This document shows, in pieces, positions 17,001-24,729 of a stretch of 64,000 nucleotides of DNA. This DNA is from Eubacteriaceae bacterium (GTDB lineage Bacteria > Bacillota > Clostridia > Lachnospirales > Lachnospiraceae). Location of the stretch: the NCBI GenBank assembly GCA_902362455.1, contig CABIWJ010000006.1:165463-229462 (forward strand), read 5' to 3'. Below the pieces are notes generated by a model. It was not told the DNA's origin, ran no database searches, and saw only the letters and a list, made by a program, of their open reading frames with translations. Position numbers and translations under genes: made by a program. Position 1 is the first letter of the stretch. The number at the start of each line of letters is the position of its first letter.

Positions 17001-19709
17001 TCAGAAATCACAGCAGCGGAAGTTACTCTGGACACAGCAACAGCAGGTCTTGTAATGAAAGAAGACGTAAAAGCAAGAGCAGAACTGGATCAGGCAGTTT
17101 CCGATGCGAAAAATAATTATGCAGAAGCAAATTATACAAAAGACAGTTATGAGAATCTGAAGGCTGCAATCAAGGAAGCTGAAGAAGTATTAGCAAAATC
17201 TGATGCGACAGTAGATGAAATGAATGAACAGGTTGACAAGCTGGATAAAGCAGTGAAAGCACTTGTTCGTCTGGATGATGCAGTAGATAAGTCAGAATTA
17301 AATGGCTATATCGAAAATGCACTGACCAAGACAAATGACGGCACTTATACAGACAACAGTTGGAACAGTTTCCAGGCAGCAATCAAATCTGCTCAGAAAG
17401 TATCCGCTGATGTCAATGCAACAAAACCAGAAGTAGAAAAGCAGACAAAACTGCTGACCTCTTCTTATGAAGCACTTGTTGTTAAAAACAAACAGAGTGA
17501 TCTCTTTGAAAAATATCCGCAGATTTTTGAAGGTACATATTCCGTACCGATCAAACTGCTCAACGCAACATCCGATGAAGATTCTATGGGAAATGCTTCC
17601 ATGATTCAGAACGGAATTGTAAGAGTTACGGGTAAAGGTGAAGTAACACTGGAGATGAACTTCCAGTCCATGAAATTTGCCGGAATGACAGGTTATCTGT
17701 ACAAACTGAAAAAAGTAGATATGGATACGGTTGAATACAACAAATATAATTATCCGGTAAAATATGAAGCTTCCGATGCAACAATTCTGGAAGAGTACAC
17801 AGATGTTTACGATTTATTTAATGACAAGAACTCTGAGTATTACGACAAGAATACAGAAGGAAACTGGTATCCAAAAAAATTATCAATCCCGATTGAACTG
17901 AACGACAACCTGTTCTATGTAGAGGTTTATGTTCCGGTTATGGAAAGCATCGGTGAAGGACAGGGTACAAAGGTTGCCAGAGTTTCTATCGACTGGGCAA
18001 ACATCAAACAGGAGACAGGAGTAGAAAGAGACAACAGTGTAATCGAAGCACTTCTGAATCAGGTATCCGGTATGCAGCAGGGTGATGTTGCTGACGAATA
18101 CTGGAACGCTTTAAATGCGGCTTACATGACAGCTCAGGATGTTTACAATGATATGAATTCTACACAGAAAGAAATTGATCTGCAGGTGACAGCTTTACAG
18201 GCAGCCGTAGATGCAGTAGAAACTCAGATCGTAGACAAGACAGAACTGAATGCTTTGATTGAAAAAGCAACAGCAGAAGCAAATCGTACCGATGTTGTTT
18301 ATACTTCTGCAACATTAGAAGCATTAAAGACAGCAATCACAAATGCACAGGCAGTAGCAGCAAAAGAAGATGCTACCAAGGCAGAAGTTCAGGCACAGGT
18401 TACAGCACTTCAGACAGCACTTGACAGTTTAAGAGTTGTTGATAAGACAAACTTAAATGCCCTGATTGAAAAAGCAAAAGCTGAGGCAGTAAAAACAGAT
18501 GTTTATGAAAGCAGCAGTTTGACGGTCCTGAATACAGCAATTACACTGGCTGAGAATGTTGCAGCAAATCCAAAAGCAACAGAGGCAGAAGTTGCAGCAG
18601 CAGAGAAATCTCTGACAACTGCATTAAACGGACTGGTAGAAAAAGCAGTTGTAGATAAGAGCAAACTGGAAAGCAAGATTGCAGAAGCAAAGACATATTT
18701 AAGCCAGACAGACATTTATACAGAAAGTTCTCTTGCAACATTACAGAGTGCAGTAGGTCGTGCTCAGAATGTAATGGATAATGATTCTGCATCACAGAAA
18801 CTGGTAGATGATCAGGTGACAAAACTGACAGAAGCAATCCAGCAGTTAGCAAAGAAGAGTGATGGAAAACTGGATATCAAGAACCTTGCTGATGGGGTTT
18901 ACTCTATCTATGGAACAATGGTGAAAGTAGACAAGAATACTTATTCTATGTCAAATGAAGCAATCAACCATACAATTAAACTGACAGTGAAGAATGGTAA
19001 ATACTATATCACTCTGAACTTCAACGGACTGACCGTAGGACAAAAACTTGGATATTTAAGCCAGCTGAAATACTTCACAACAGGTTATAGTGTTGATCCT
19101 CAGTATGGTAATCCGCAGGGATCACTTGCAGATGTTACCGTAGATAGTTATCAGAAGAATGCAGATGGAACGTTAGTATCTGATTCTTATGGAACAAACT
19201 ATCCAGATGTCGTTACATTCGAATTGATTCCGGAAGCTCTGAATGATGGATATGTTCCGTTACAGGTATTCGTTCCGATTATGGACGCAATCAGCTCTGG
19301 TACAGGAACACAGCCAGTATACCTGAAACTGGATTGGAGCTCATTAAAAGCAACAACATCCGATGATCCAGACTTTGATAAGAACGACAACAATAATAGT
19401 AATTCCAACGGAAATAACAACAGTAATTCTTCTATTGGAAACAGCTCACTTGGAAATAATACCCTTGGAAGCAGTTCTCTTGGAAGCAGCAAACTTGGTT
19501 CTTCCTCACTTGGAAGTGGTTCTTCAAGTCTGAAGAGTGGAACATCCAGCCTTGGATCAGGTTCCAGCCTGAAATCAGCATCCAACGTTAAGACTGGTGA
19601 TGTTGTACAGAACAATACCCTGTGGGCAGCTATCCTTCTTCTCGGAGGAGTCGCTTTACTGGCAGGAATCATGGAGTACAACAGAAAGAAAAAAGCAAAC
19701 ATAAAATAA
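14040..19709 (+). CDS. Giant wall-anchored NEAT/FIVAR haem-binding protein
   Basis: This 1889-residue surface protein should capture haem. Residues 1-28 are a signal peptide. Residues 30-515 are an uncharacterised beta-rich region. NEAT-like domains begin near residues 520 (DGTYNVNV ... SMSNSA ... VPIMDEL), 1160 (GTYSVPIKL ... SMGNAS ... VPVMESIGEG) and 1613 (DGVYSIYG ... SMSNEA ... VPIMDAISSG), plus a shorter one near 833 (KGVYEVQATL). The paired SM(S/G)N and VP(I/V)M motifs match the bis-methionine haem site described for streptococcal Shr. FIVAR-type three-helix repeats fill 703-830, 943-1155 and 1324-1605 as spacers. A Ser/Asn/Gly-Leu linker leads to the sorting signal NVKTGD (about 1848), a membrane segment and RKKKANIK. 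The signal is neither LPxTG nor NPQTN; the nearby class B sortase is the likely enzyme. Confidence 0.88.
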   Translation: MKKIKKILAFVLSTSMLLGGMNIQAFAGEQKETNTANTELDNQNEYVVPLTFYGPSGKLLTEEPYSGTVQDYMDNVALVKKNDNGTYHVTLQIENYEKIDILQFSKPGVISDDIAPSNAPMGTFNIPEKYIANNEENPSEATEYLKEQGQINEEWNDKYIQNYSVEKATTGVSWYSFDVDTLEGTMYTKAFYSYGRTDDDLESYMYGIVNGKFTFDVNNAVVAKEINEENYKNIGLELSKVVTSVGDSPDFTGFVAEEKTANDLFSGTCEAKIENGKVTVTAETSSIDSIRVLEEIKDLGECTYPSTSSYRQYMYAYSREVKKNKYISVYSDNILEDGKFSIEYENLEEAIFGKQVEIQTEDGTYYGELRVRTTPKEKLELTDGDVTLVTDNYTVNSKAKFGAELLQETSDEDSEYNKYYSLLAGNASKALIYNLSLKMNDSQVIPSRAVELRVKIPKDWDTSKIEVQWYYPVNEMFNPIEYFDSSSYKNDDGSIHMEGDELVITGTTRVYNTIAITQKADKVDISEIQDGTYNVNVTMWQQDQPDRLSMSNSAVVNDSARLVVENGKKHIYFDTQGIVITGRYGYTNGIFWANNEQTEENGLPILSEYTPLDYYSYYLNDSGSTDMDSYAEEYDLYYPKSVGFEFPESADRDDGVYLNFFVPIMDELQHKVPGSGEGCRTAFMTLSGLTPVAEINEPTHDKSVLVVAVDKASKYTADNYTEESYKVLSDAVAKAQKVIDGTTSANDSEIVALDKEISDAISGLKEATGLDKYNKVLKNAKALNEADYTAESWADLQAVITAQEGKVTEENADQASADLQSAVDALVPMSTAVSMEKGVYEVQATLTNQDGTASDLNAGLKSARLYTDKDGNVTAYLYVDGITGMQYRKGAGYADADTDAGRLVVKLPANVENHKVKVTTESGEAELLLNLDLKSAVKQEIKKSDLESKLNDAKVLKEKNYTSDSFAVLTNAIATAESVLADKVAFQSEITAAEVTLDTATAGLVMKEDVKARAELDQAVSDAKNNYAEANYTKDSYENLKAAIKEAEEVLAKSDATVDEMNEQVDKLDKAVKALVRLDDAVDKSELNGYIENALTKTNDGTYTDNSWNSFQAAIKSAQKVSADVNATKPEVEKQTKLLTSSYEALVVKNKQSDLFEKYPQIFEGTYSVPIKLLNATSDEDSMGNASMIQNGIVRVTGKGEVTLEMNFQSMKFAGMTGYLYKLKKVDMDTVEYNKYNYPVKYEASDATILEEYTDVYDLFNDKNSEYYDKNTEGNWYPKKLSIPIELNDNLFYVEVYVPVMESIGEGQGTKVARVSIDWANIKQETGVERDNSVIEALLNQVSGMQQGDVADEYWNALNAAYMTAQDVYNDMNSTQKEIDLQVTALQAAVDAVETQIVDKTELNALIEKATAEANRTDVVYTSATLEALKTAITNAQAVAAKEDATKAEVQAQVTALQTALDSLRVVDKTNLNALIEKAKAEAVKTDVYESSSLTVLNTAITLAENVAANPKATEAEVAAAEKSLTTALNGLVEKAVVDKSKLESKIAEAKTYLSQTDIYTESSLATLQSAVGRAQNVMDNDSASQKLVDDQVTKLTEAIQQLAKKSDGKLDIKNLADGVYSIYGTMVKVDKNTYSMSNEAINHTIKLTVKNGKYYITLNFNGLTVGQKLGYLSQLKYFTTGYSVDPQYGNPQGSLADVTVDSYQKNADGTLVSDSYGTNYPDVVTFELIPEALNDGYVPLQVFVPIMDAISSGTGTQPVYLKLDWSSLKATTSDDPDFDKNDNNNSNSNGNNNSNSSIGNSSLGNNTLGSSSLGSSKLGSSSLGSGSSSLKSGTSSLGSGSSLKSASNVKTGDVVQNNTLWAAILLLGGVALLAGIMEYNRKKKANIK

Positions 19710-19720
19710 TTAAGTAGAGA

Positions 19721-19767
19721 TTTGGCAGACGACCCTCCCATTCCTTCGGGACTGGGAGTCTGCCAAA
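19721..19767 (+). terminator. Hairpin after the giant NEAT gene
   Basis: tttggcagac (19721-19730) pairs with gtctgccaaa (19758-19767), with inner pairing of ctccca and tgggag. No long T run follows, so it may act as an mRNA 3'-end stabiliser or weak attenuator before the Shp-like gene. Confidence 0.6.
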
Positions 19768-19789
19768 CTCATTTAACAGGAGATAAGGA

Positions 19790-20791
19790 ATGAAATTAGC
19801 AGCGAAAAAAAATAAAATATTGTCTGCCATTATGACTTGTGTGCTTGCCATTACTTTAATGGCAGGCTTTCCTGCTGTTAAGGCTTATGCCGCAAGCGGG
19901 ACAGTGTATAGCTGTACAATTAACAGATGTTACGCACACCCGGTTACCGGAGTAATCGAAGATTCCGGTGGAGAGAGTTCTTATGCAACAGGACAGGGCA
20001 TGGTAGAAGGTTGTGTATACAGCAATGGTATCTTGGAAGTATCAGACGATGGAGCTTATTATCTGACCATCCGCATGAGTCTGATGGACTACACCAGTGG
20101 ACATAGTTTTCAGGTACAGAATGTAGGAGATTCCGGCTGGTCTACACCATCAGAAATCGGTATTACAGGAAATGGTTCAGACAGCAACGGTACAACAGCC
20201 GATGTGTGTATGCGTGTGCCAAGCGAAAACTGTGTAGTCAGAGGTTCCATGTATGTAGAACCGATGGGAAGAGATGTTATTTTCTATCTGTATCCGAGCA
20301 ACTACAGTGAAGGAAACAATACAGACATGAACGCAACTATGGTAACAGAAAGTTCTGATGGAACAGCAGTAGAATCCAGTGGTTCTGGTTCAGTAGATAA
20401 TTCAGGTTCTACTTCCAGTGGAAGTTTAAGTTCTGGAAGTTCTTCTCTTCAGAGTTCCGGCTCATCCGATAAAAGCAGTTCTTCCAGCAGCTCATCAAAG
20501 AAACTGGAGAGCAGTATTACAGAAGCTGCAAAACCGAGCAGTGATTCTTCTTCACTGGATACAGAAAATCCAGTAAATTCTTCAGAAGGATTAAGTCTTT
20601 CTACTGCGAAAGATGGAACAAGTGACAGCGATTCCGATAGCGGAAATACTTCTTCCGGCAACCGGATTTTTCAGATTGCATTGGCAGTTGTAGTAACAGG
20701 TCTGATTCTGCTTGGAGCAGTATCCGGAGTGATTTATTTCTTCCGTAAGAACTGGAAACGTTGGGGAGGTGCAGAGGACGATGATGAATAG
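19790..20791 (+). CDS. shp: Shp-like cell-surface haem-binding protein
   Basis: This 333-residue protein has a signal peptide (residues 1-34), then a domain (36 to about 175) that closely follows streptococcal Shp. Shared features are NRCYAHPVTG-IEDSGGE near its start, GQGMVEG, IRMSLMDYTSGH, and GSMYVEPMGRDVIFYL near its end. In Shp two methionines ligate haem, and candidates here are the Met in MRMSLMD and the one in EPMGRDV. A Ser-rich spacer (185-290) and a membrane segment (about 296-318) with a charged tail fix it to the membrane rather than the wall. In the streptococcal pathway Shp passes haem from Shr to the HtsA lipoprotein, which is exactly the next gene here. Confidence 0.88.
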   Translation: MKLAAKKNKILSAIMTCVLAITLMAGFPAVKAYAASGTVYSCTINRCYAHPVTGVIEDSGGESSYATGQGMVEGCVYSNGILEVSDDGAYYLTIRMSLMDYTSGHSFQVQNVGDSGWSTPSEIGITGNGSDSNGTTADVCMRVPSENCVVRGSMYVEPMGRDVIFYLYPSNYSEGNNTDMNATMVTESSDGTAVESSGSGSVDNSGSTSSGSLSSGSSSLQSSGSSDKSSSSSSSSKKLESSITEAAKPSSDSSSLDTENPVNSSEGLSLSTAKDGTSDSDSDSGNTSSGNRIFQIALAVVVTGLILLGAVSGVIYFFRKNWKRWGGAEDDDE

Positions 20792-21956
20792 GCGTTTGAA
20801 AAAAGCATCGGCTGTTCTCCTTGCAATGACCATGATTTTTTCTCTGGCAGGTTGTGTAGACCAGAGTCAGGGAAAGAAAAGCAGTGATTCTGCTACGCAG
20901 ACAGAGAGCAGTACAGATGAGACAGCCAGCAGTAAGACGGCAGATAAAAAGACTTCTGACAGCAAATCGGACAAGGATTCTTCCAATGAAGATGCCAAGT
21001 CTCTCTTAGAGATTAATGATCCGGAAGAAAAGGCAGCCGTAGAAGCAGCCAAGAAAAAAGTACAGGCTATGAAAGAAAGCCCAAGAATTATAGCGACTTC
21101 TCCGGCAACCGCAGATATCTGTGACAAGCTGGAACTGGATTTGGTAGGTGTTTGCAGTAGCACCGTATCCACAATTCCAGACAGATACAAAGATGTAGAT
21201 ACAGTCGGAACAGCCATGAGTCCGGATATGGAGATTGTATCCTCACTTAATCCAGACTGGATTTTAAGTCCGGTGTCATTGCAGAGTGATCTGCAGCCGA
21301 AATATGAAGCAATCGATACAGACTGGGCGTTTTTGAATCTTAGAAGTGTGCCGGGTATGTACCGTTCCATTCAGGAACTGGGTGAGATTTTCGACAGAGA
21401 AGATCAGGCACAGAAACTGGTGGACGAGTTTACAGAATTCTATGATGATTATAAGAAAAAGAATGAAGGAAAAGACCATCCGAAGGTAATGATCCTGATG
21501 GGACTTCCGGGGTCTTATATTATCGCAACACCGAATTCCTATGTAGGAAGTCTGGTGGAACTGGCAGGCGGAGAGAATGTATACTCTGACACCGATCAGG
21601 AATTTTTGACCGTAAATACTGAAGACATGAAAACCAAAGAGCCGGATATTATCTTACGTGCCGCACATGCACTGCCGGATCAGGTGGTAGAAATGTTCAA
21701 TAAAGATTTTGCGGAGAATGACATCTGGCAGCATTTCGATGCTGTGAAGAACGGCAGAGTTTATGATCTGACTTATGAATATTTCGGTATGAGTGCTACG
21801 TTTAAGTATCCACAGGCACTGGAAGAATTACAGCCAATCCTTTATCCGGAAAGTGATGAAGATTCAGCAAAAGCAAAAGAAACCAGTGATAATGCACAGA
21901 AGAAAGCAAAGGATTCTGACGCAACTGAAAAATACAACGAACAGCAGAGCAAGTAG
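20781..21956 (+). CDS. Haem ABC transporter substrate-binding lipoprotein (HtsA/IsdE-like)
   Basis: This 391-residue lipoprotein has an N-terminal lipobox (SLAGC) and an acidic Ser/Lys linker to about residue 80, then a class III solute-binding fold. In IsdE and HtsA haem iron is held by a Met in the N lobe and a His in the C lobe. Here VGTAMSPDME (Met about 146) and LRAAHALPD (His about 296) are at matching positions with the same spacing. The start overlaps the end of the Shp-like gene, so translation is coupled. The C-terminal 35 residues are a charged tail absent from close relatives, rich in Lys/Asp. It should take haem from Shp and deliver it to the permease that follows. Confidence 0.88.
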   Translation: MMNRRLKKASAVLLAMTMIFSLAGCVDQSQGKKSSDSATQTESSTDETASSKTADKKTSDSKSDKDSSNEDAKSLLEINDPEEKAAVEAAKKKVQAMKESPRIIATSPATADICDKLELDLVGVCSSTVSTIPDRYKDVDTVGTAMSPDMEIVSSLNPDWILSPVSLQSDLQPKYEAIDTDWAFLNLRSVPGMYRSIQELGEIFDREDQAQKLVDEFTEFYDDYKKKNEGKDHPKVMILMGLPGSYIIATPNSYVGSLVELAGGENVYSDTDQEFLTVNTEDMKTKEPDIILRAAHALPDQVVEMFNKDFAENDIWQHFDAVKNGRVYDLTYEYFGMSATFKYPQALEELQPILYPESDEDSAKAKETSDNAQKKAKDSDATEKYNEQQSK

Positions 21957-21970
21957 AAAGGAGAGGACAG

Positions 21971-23044
21971 ATGAAAGAGACAGAATTAAAAAATACTTCT
22001 GAGACTTCCGAAAGGGAAGTCCAGAACCTCTCCGGTCAGGATAAAGCAAGAAAGCATCGGAAAACAGCAAAAGCAGCCATTTCCTTTATTGTAATGATCG
22101 TATTGCTGGTTGCATTATTTTTTGCGGCAGTGAATATCGGAAGCCTGAAAGTCAGCTTCCCGGAACTACTGAAAGGATTATTTGTAAAGTACAATGAAGA
22201 CGTGGCAACAATCTATGACTTACGATTCCCACGAATTGTAATCTCCATGTTAGCCGGAGCTGCGATAGCGGTATCGGGTGTGTTATTTCAGGCGGTATTA
22301 AAAAATCCACTTGCCGATCCGGGAATCATCGGTATTTCCAGTGGAGCAAGTTTTGCGGCGGTACTCATTACCGCATTTGCACCGACTTTATTTTTCTTCA
22401 CTCCATTATTTGCATTTCTTGGTGGTGTGATTGCATTTGTCTTAGTTTACAGCCTGTCATGGAAAGGGGGATTAAGTCCCTTAAGAATTATCCTTGTCGG
22501 TGTGGCAGTCGATGCAATGTTCACCGGATTATCCAGTGCGCTGAATTCAATGAATGGCGGAAACATGTCTGGCGTGGCAGCCATCGTCAATGGTAATATC
22601 ACAATGAAAACTTGGGATGATGTGAAAACCTTAGTACCGTATGTAATTATCGGACTGGTTCTGGCACTGATTATGACGAAGATGTGTAATCTGTTAGCAC
22701 TGGAAGATAAGACAGCACGAAGCCTTGGAATCAATGTCAATGCAATGCGTATCGTGATTTCACTGATAGCAGTATTGCTTGCAAGTATTTCCACAGCAGT
22801 AGCCGGAGTGATTAGTTTCTTAGGACTGATTGTTCCGCATATCGGAAGAATTTTAGTAGGAAGCGACCACAAGGCATTAGTTCCATTTAGTGCTTTGTTC
22901 GGAGCGTTTACGTTCCTGCTGGCAGATACCATCGGAAGAACGATAGCTGCTCCGTATGAGGTATCCGCATCCATCATTATGAGTGTGGTCGGAGGCCCAT
23001 TCTTCATCATTCTGTTAAGGAGGTCTAAGAAGTATGCGAAGTAA
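21971..23044 (+). CDS. Haem ABC transporter permease (FecCD family)
   Basis: This 357-residue integral membrane protein has about ten membrane segments and the FecCD/BtuC signatures: RFPRIVISMLAGAAIAVSGVLFQAVLKNPLADPGIIGISSGA (residues 78-119) and, later, GLIVPHIGRILVGSDHKALVPFSALFGA, with DTIGR and a final VVGGPFFI segment. It forms the channel of the haem importer with the lipoprotein before it and the ATPase after it. Its first 30 residues are a charged cytoplasmic extension. It starts 14 bases after the lipoprotein gene and overlaps the ATPase start by 11 bases. Confidence 0.92.
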   Translation: MKETELKNTSETSEREVQNLSGQDKARKHRKTAKAAISFIVMIVLLVALFFAAVNIGSLKVSFPELLKGLFVKYNEDVATIYDLRFPRIVISMLAGAAIAVSGVLFQAVLKNPLADPGIIGISSGASFAAVLITAFAPTLFFFTPLFAFLGGVIAFVLVYSLSWKGGLSPLRIILVGVAVDAMFTGLSSALNSMNGGNMSGVAAIVNGNITMKTWDDVKTLVPYVIIGLVLALIMTKMCNLLALEDKTARSLGINVNAMRIVISLIAVLLASISTAVAGVISFLGLIVPHIGRILVGSDHKALVPFSALFGAFTFLLADTIGRTIAAPYEVSASIIMSVVGGPFFIILLRRSKKYAK

Positions 23045-23888
23045 AGAAAAGAATATGGATTTGACTTCTACAGAGAATGAAGCAGCAAAGAAAGTGAAAA
23101 AAGCGGATAAGTGGGCAGACAAGCCTGCGATGGAAGTTAGAGATCTGCACTTTTCCTATGGAAAAAATAAAGTCTTAAAGGGCGTATCCCTGAAGATTGA
23201 AGAAGGTAAAATCACAACGATTATGGGAGCAAACGGATGTGGAAAATCTACATTGTTTTCCCTGATGACGAAAAACTTATATCCGAGAAAAGGAAATATT
23301 TTCCTCAAAGGAAAGAATATCCAGAACCTGAATTTAAAAGAATTTGCCAGAAAGGTTGCGATTGTTCAGCAGTATAACAGTGCATCAGACGATATCACCG
23401 TTGAGAATCTGGTGGCATTCGGAAGAACCCCACATAAGAAAATGATGCAGGGAGACAGTGCCGAAGATGAGCGTATGATTCAGTGGGCATTGGAAGTAAC
23501 CAATCTGACAGAATATCGTGACAGAGAAGTGTCAAGACTTTCCGGTGGACAGCGTCAGCGTGTATGGATTGCAATGGCACTTTGTCAGGGAACAAAGACG
23601 CTGTTCCTCGATGAGCCGACTACCTATTTGGATATCCGGTATCAGATTGAGATCCTGCAACTGGTGAAAAAACTCAATCAGGAATTTGGAATAACCATCA
23701 TCATGGTACTGCACGACATCAATCAGGCAATCGCATATTCAGATAATGTCATCGGCATGAAAGATGGAAAAGTGCTGGTGGAAGGTGATCCGGAAGAAGT
23801 GATTACGGAAGAGAGCATCCGGGAACTGTATGGCATTGAGCTTGGTGTGACAAGGGTTGATGGACGGAAGTTTGTGCTGGCGGTGTAA
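23034..23888 (+). CDS. Haem ABC transporter ATP-binding protein
   Basis: This 284-residue ATPase powers the haem importer. Its motifs are Walker A GANGCGKST (about residue 67), Q-loop IVQQYNSASDDI, ABC signature LSGGQRQRVWIAMAL, Walker B TLFLDEPT, D-loop TYLD and switch His VLHDINQAI. The sequence class is FecE/FhuC-like. A 35-residue Lys-rich N-terminal extension precedes the domain. The start at 23034 sits behind aaggagg inside the end of the permease gene. It ends the core importer; the following genes are separated by a 68-base gap. Confidence 0.93.
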   Translation: MRSKEKNMDLTSTENEAAKKVKKADKWADKPAMEVRDLHFSYGKNKVLKGVSLKIEEGKITTIMGANGCGKSTLFSLMTKNLYPRKGNIFLKGKNIQNLNLKEFARKVAIVQQYNSASDDITVENLVAFGRTPHKKMMQGDSAEDERMIQWALEVTNLTEYRDREVSRLSGGQRQRVWIAMALCQGTKTLFLDEPTTYLDIRYQIEILQLVKKLNQEFGITIIMVLHDINQAIAYSDNVIGMKDGKVLVEGDPEEVITEESIRELYGIELGVTRVDGRKFVLAV

Positions 23889-23956
23889 GAAGAAAATAGT
23901 AGTAGAACGACAAGAAATAAAGGGGAGGAAAACTCCCACAGGAGAACAGAAAGAAG

Positions 23957-24367
23957 ATGAAAAATCCTTTAAAAGTAGTATGGATCGTGCTTGGATTTCT
24001 TTGCCTGGGACTTGGTACGATAGGAATTGTACTTCCTATCCTGCCAACCGTTCCGTTTTATATGGCAACACTGTTTTGCTTTGCAAAGAGTTCTAAGAAA
24101 CTGCACGACTGGTTCGTAGGAACGAATCTTTATAAGAAACATCTGGACAGTTTTGTTCAGAAAAGAGCCATGACAATAGGAACAAAATGCAAGATTATCG
24201 GAATGGTAACGGTAGTCATGGCAATCGGCTTTATCTGCATGAAGAATGTACCAATCGGAAGAATCTGTATCGCAGTGGTTTGGGTATGCCACCTGTTATA
24301 CTTCTTCCTTCGAGTGAAAACTTTAAAAGTGAGAGAAGAATTACCGGAAGGTGCAGAAGTGGAATAA
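23957..24367 (+). CDS. YbaN/DUF454 family membrane protein
   Basis: This 136-residue protein has three to four hydrophobic helices. The family core is visible: [56 protein letters not shown]454 proteins are inner-membrane proteins of unknown function that in streptococci occur inside the haem-uptake (sia) operon, as here. It overlaps or abuts the next small gene and is probably cotranscribed with the haem importer. Confidence 0.8.
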   Translation: MKNPLKVVWIVLGFLCLGLGTIGIVLPILPTVPFYMATLFCFAKSSKKLHDWFVGTNLYKKHLDSFVQKRAMTIGTKCKIIGMVTVVMAIGFICMKNVPIGRICIAVVWVCHLLYFFLRVKTLKVREELPEGAEVE

Positions 24368-24368
24368 T

Positions 24369-24722
24369 ATGATGGATAAAGTAGAAAAGAAACGACAGAA
24401 GGAACAGCATGTCGTGGAAGAGATGATCCGGCTGTATTGCCGGAAAAAACATCCGAAAGAAGACAGGCAGGCAGGGCAGATTTGTCCTGTCTGTCAGGAA
24501 CTTTTGGATTATGCAAGACTTCGAAGTGAAAAGTGTCCTTTTATGAAAGAAAAGACATTTTGCGCAAACTGTAAAGTGCATTGCTATAAGCCAGAGGTGA
24601 GAGAACAGATCAGGCAGGTTATGCGTTTTTCAGGACCAAGGATGTTATTATACCATCCAGTTCTTGCAGTATGGCATCTGGTATGCAGTAAAAAAGAATC
24701 GAAGAAAGAAACAAAAGGGTAA
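24369..24722 (+). CDS. YgbA-like (nitrous oxide-stimulated promoter) family protein
   Basis: This 117-residue protein has a Cys-rich core: ICPVCQELLDYARLRSEKCPFMKEKTFCANCKVHCYKPEVREQI and then RMLLYHPVLAVWHL. This is the pattern of the YgbA family, which in enteric bacteria is induced by nitric oxide; the conserved Cys residues could bind a metal or Fe-S centre. It starts within or right after the DUF454 gene and ends eight bases before the first exporter gene. A link to haem or NO stress is inferred from the family and the context. Confidence 0.8.
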   Translation: MMDKVEKKRQKEQHVVEEMIRLYCRKKHPKEDRQAGQICPVCQELLDYARLRSEKCPFMKEKTFCANCKVHCYKPEVREQIRQVMRFSGPRMLLYHPVLAVWHLVCSKKESKKETKG

Positions 24723-24729
24723 GATTTTT

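Noticed and set aside
19199..19741. 180-residue minus-strand ORF
   Set aside because: It is the antisense of the Ser/Asn-rich linker of the NEAT protein and low in complexity.
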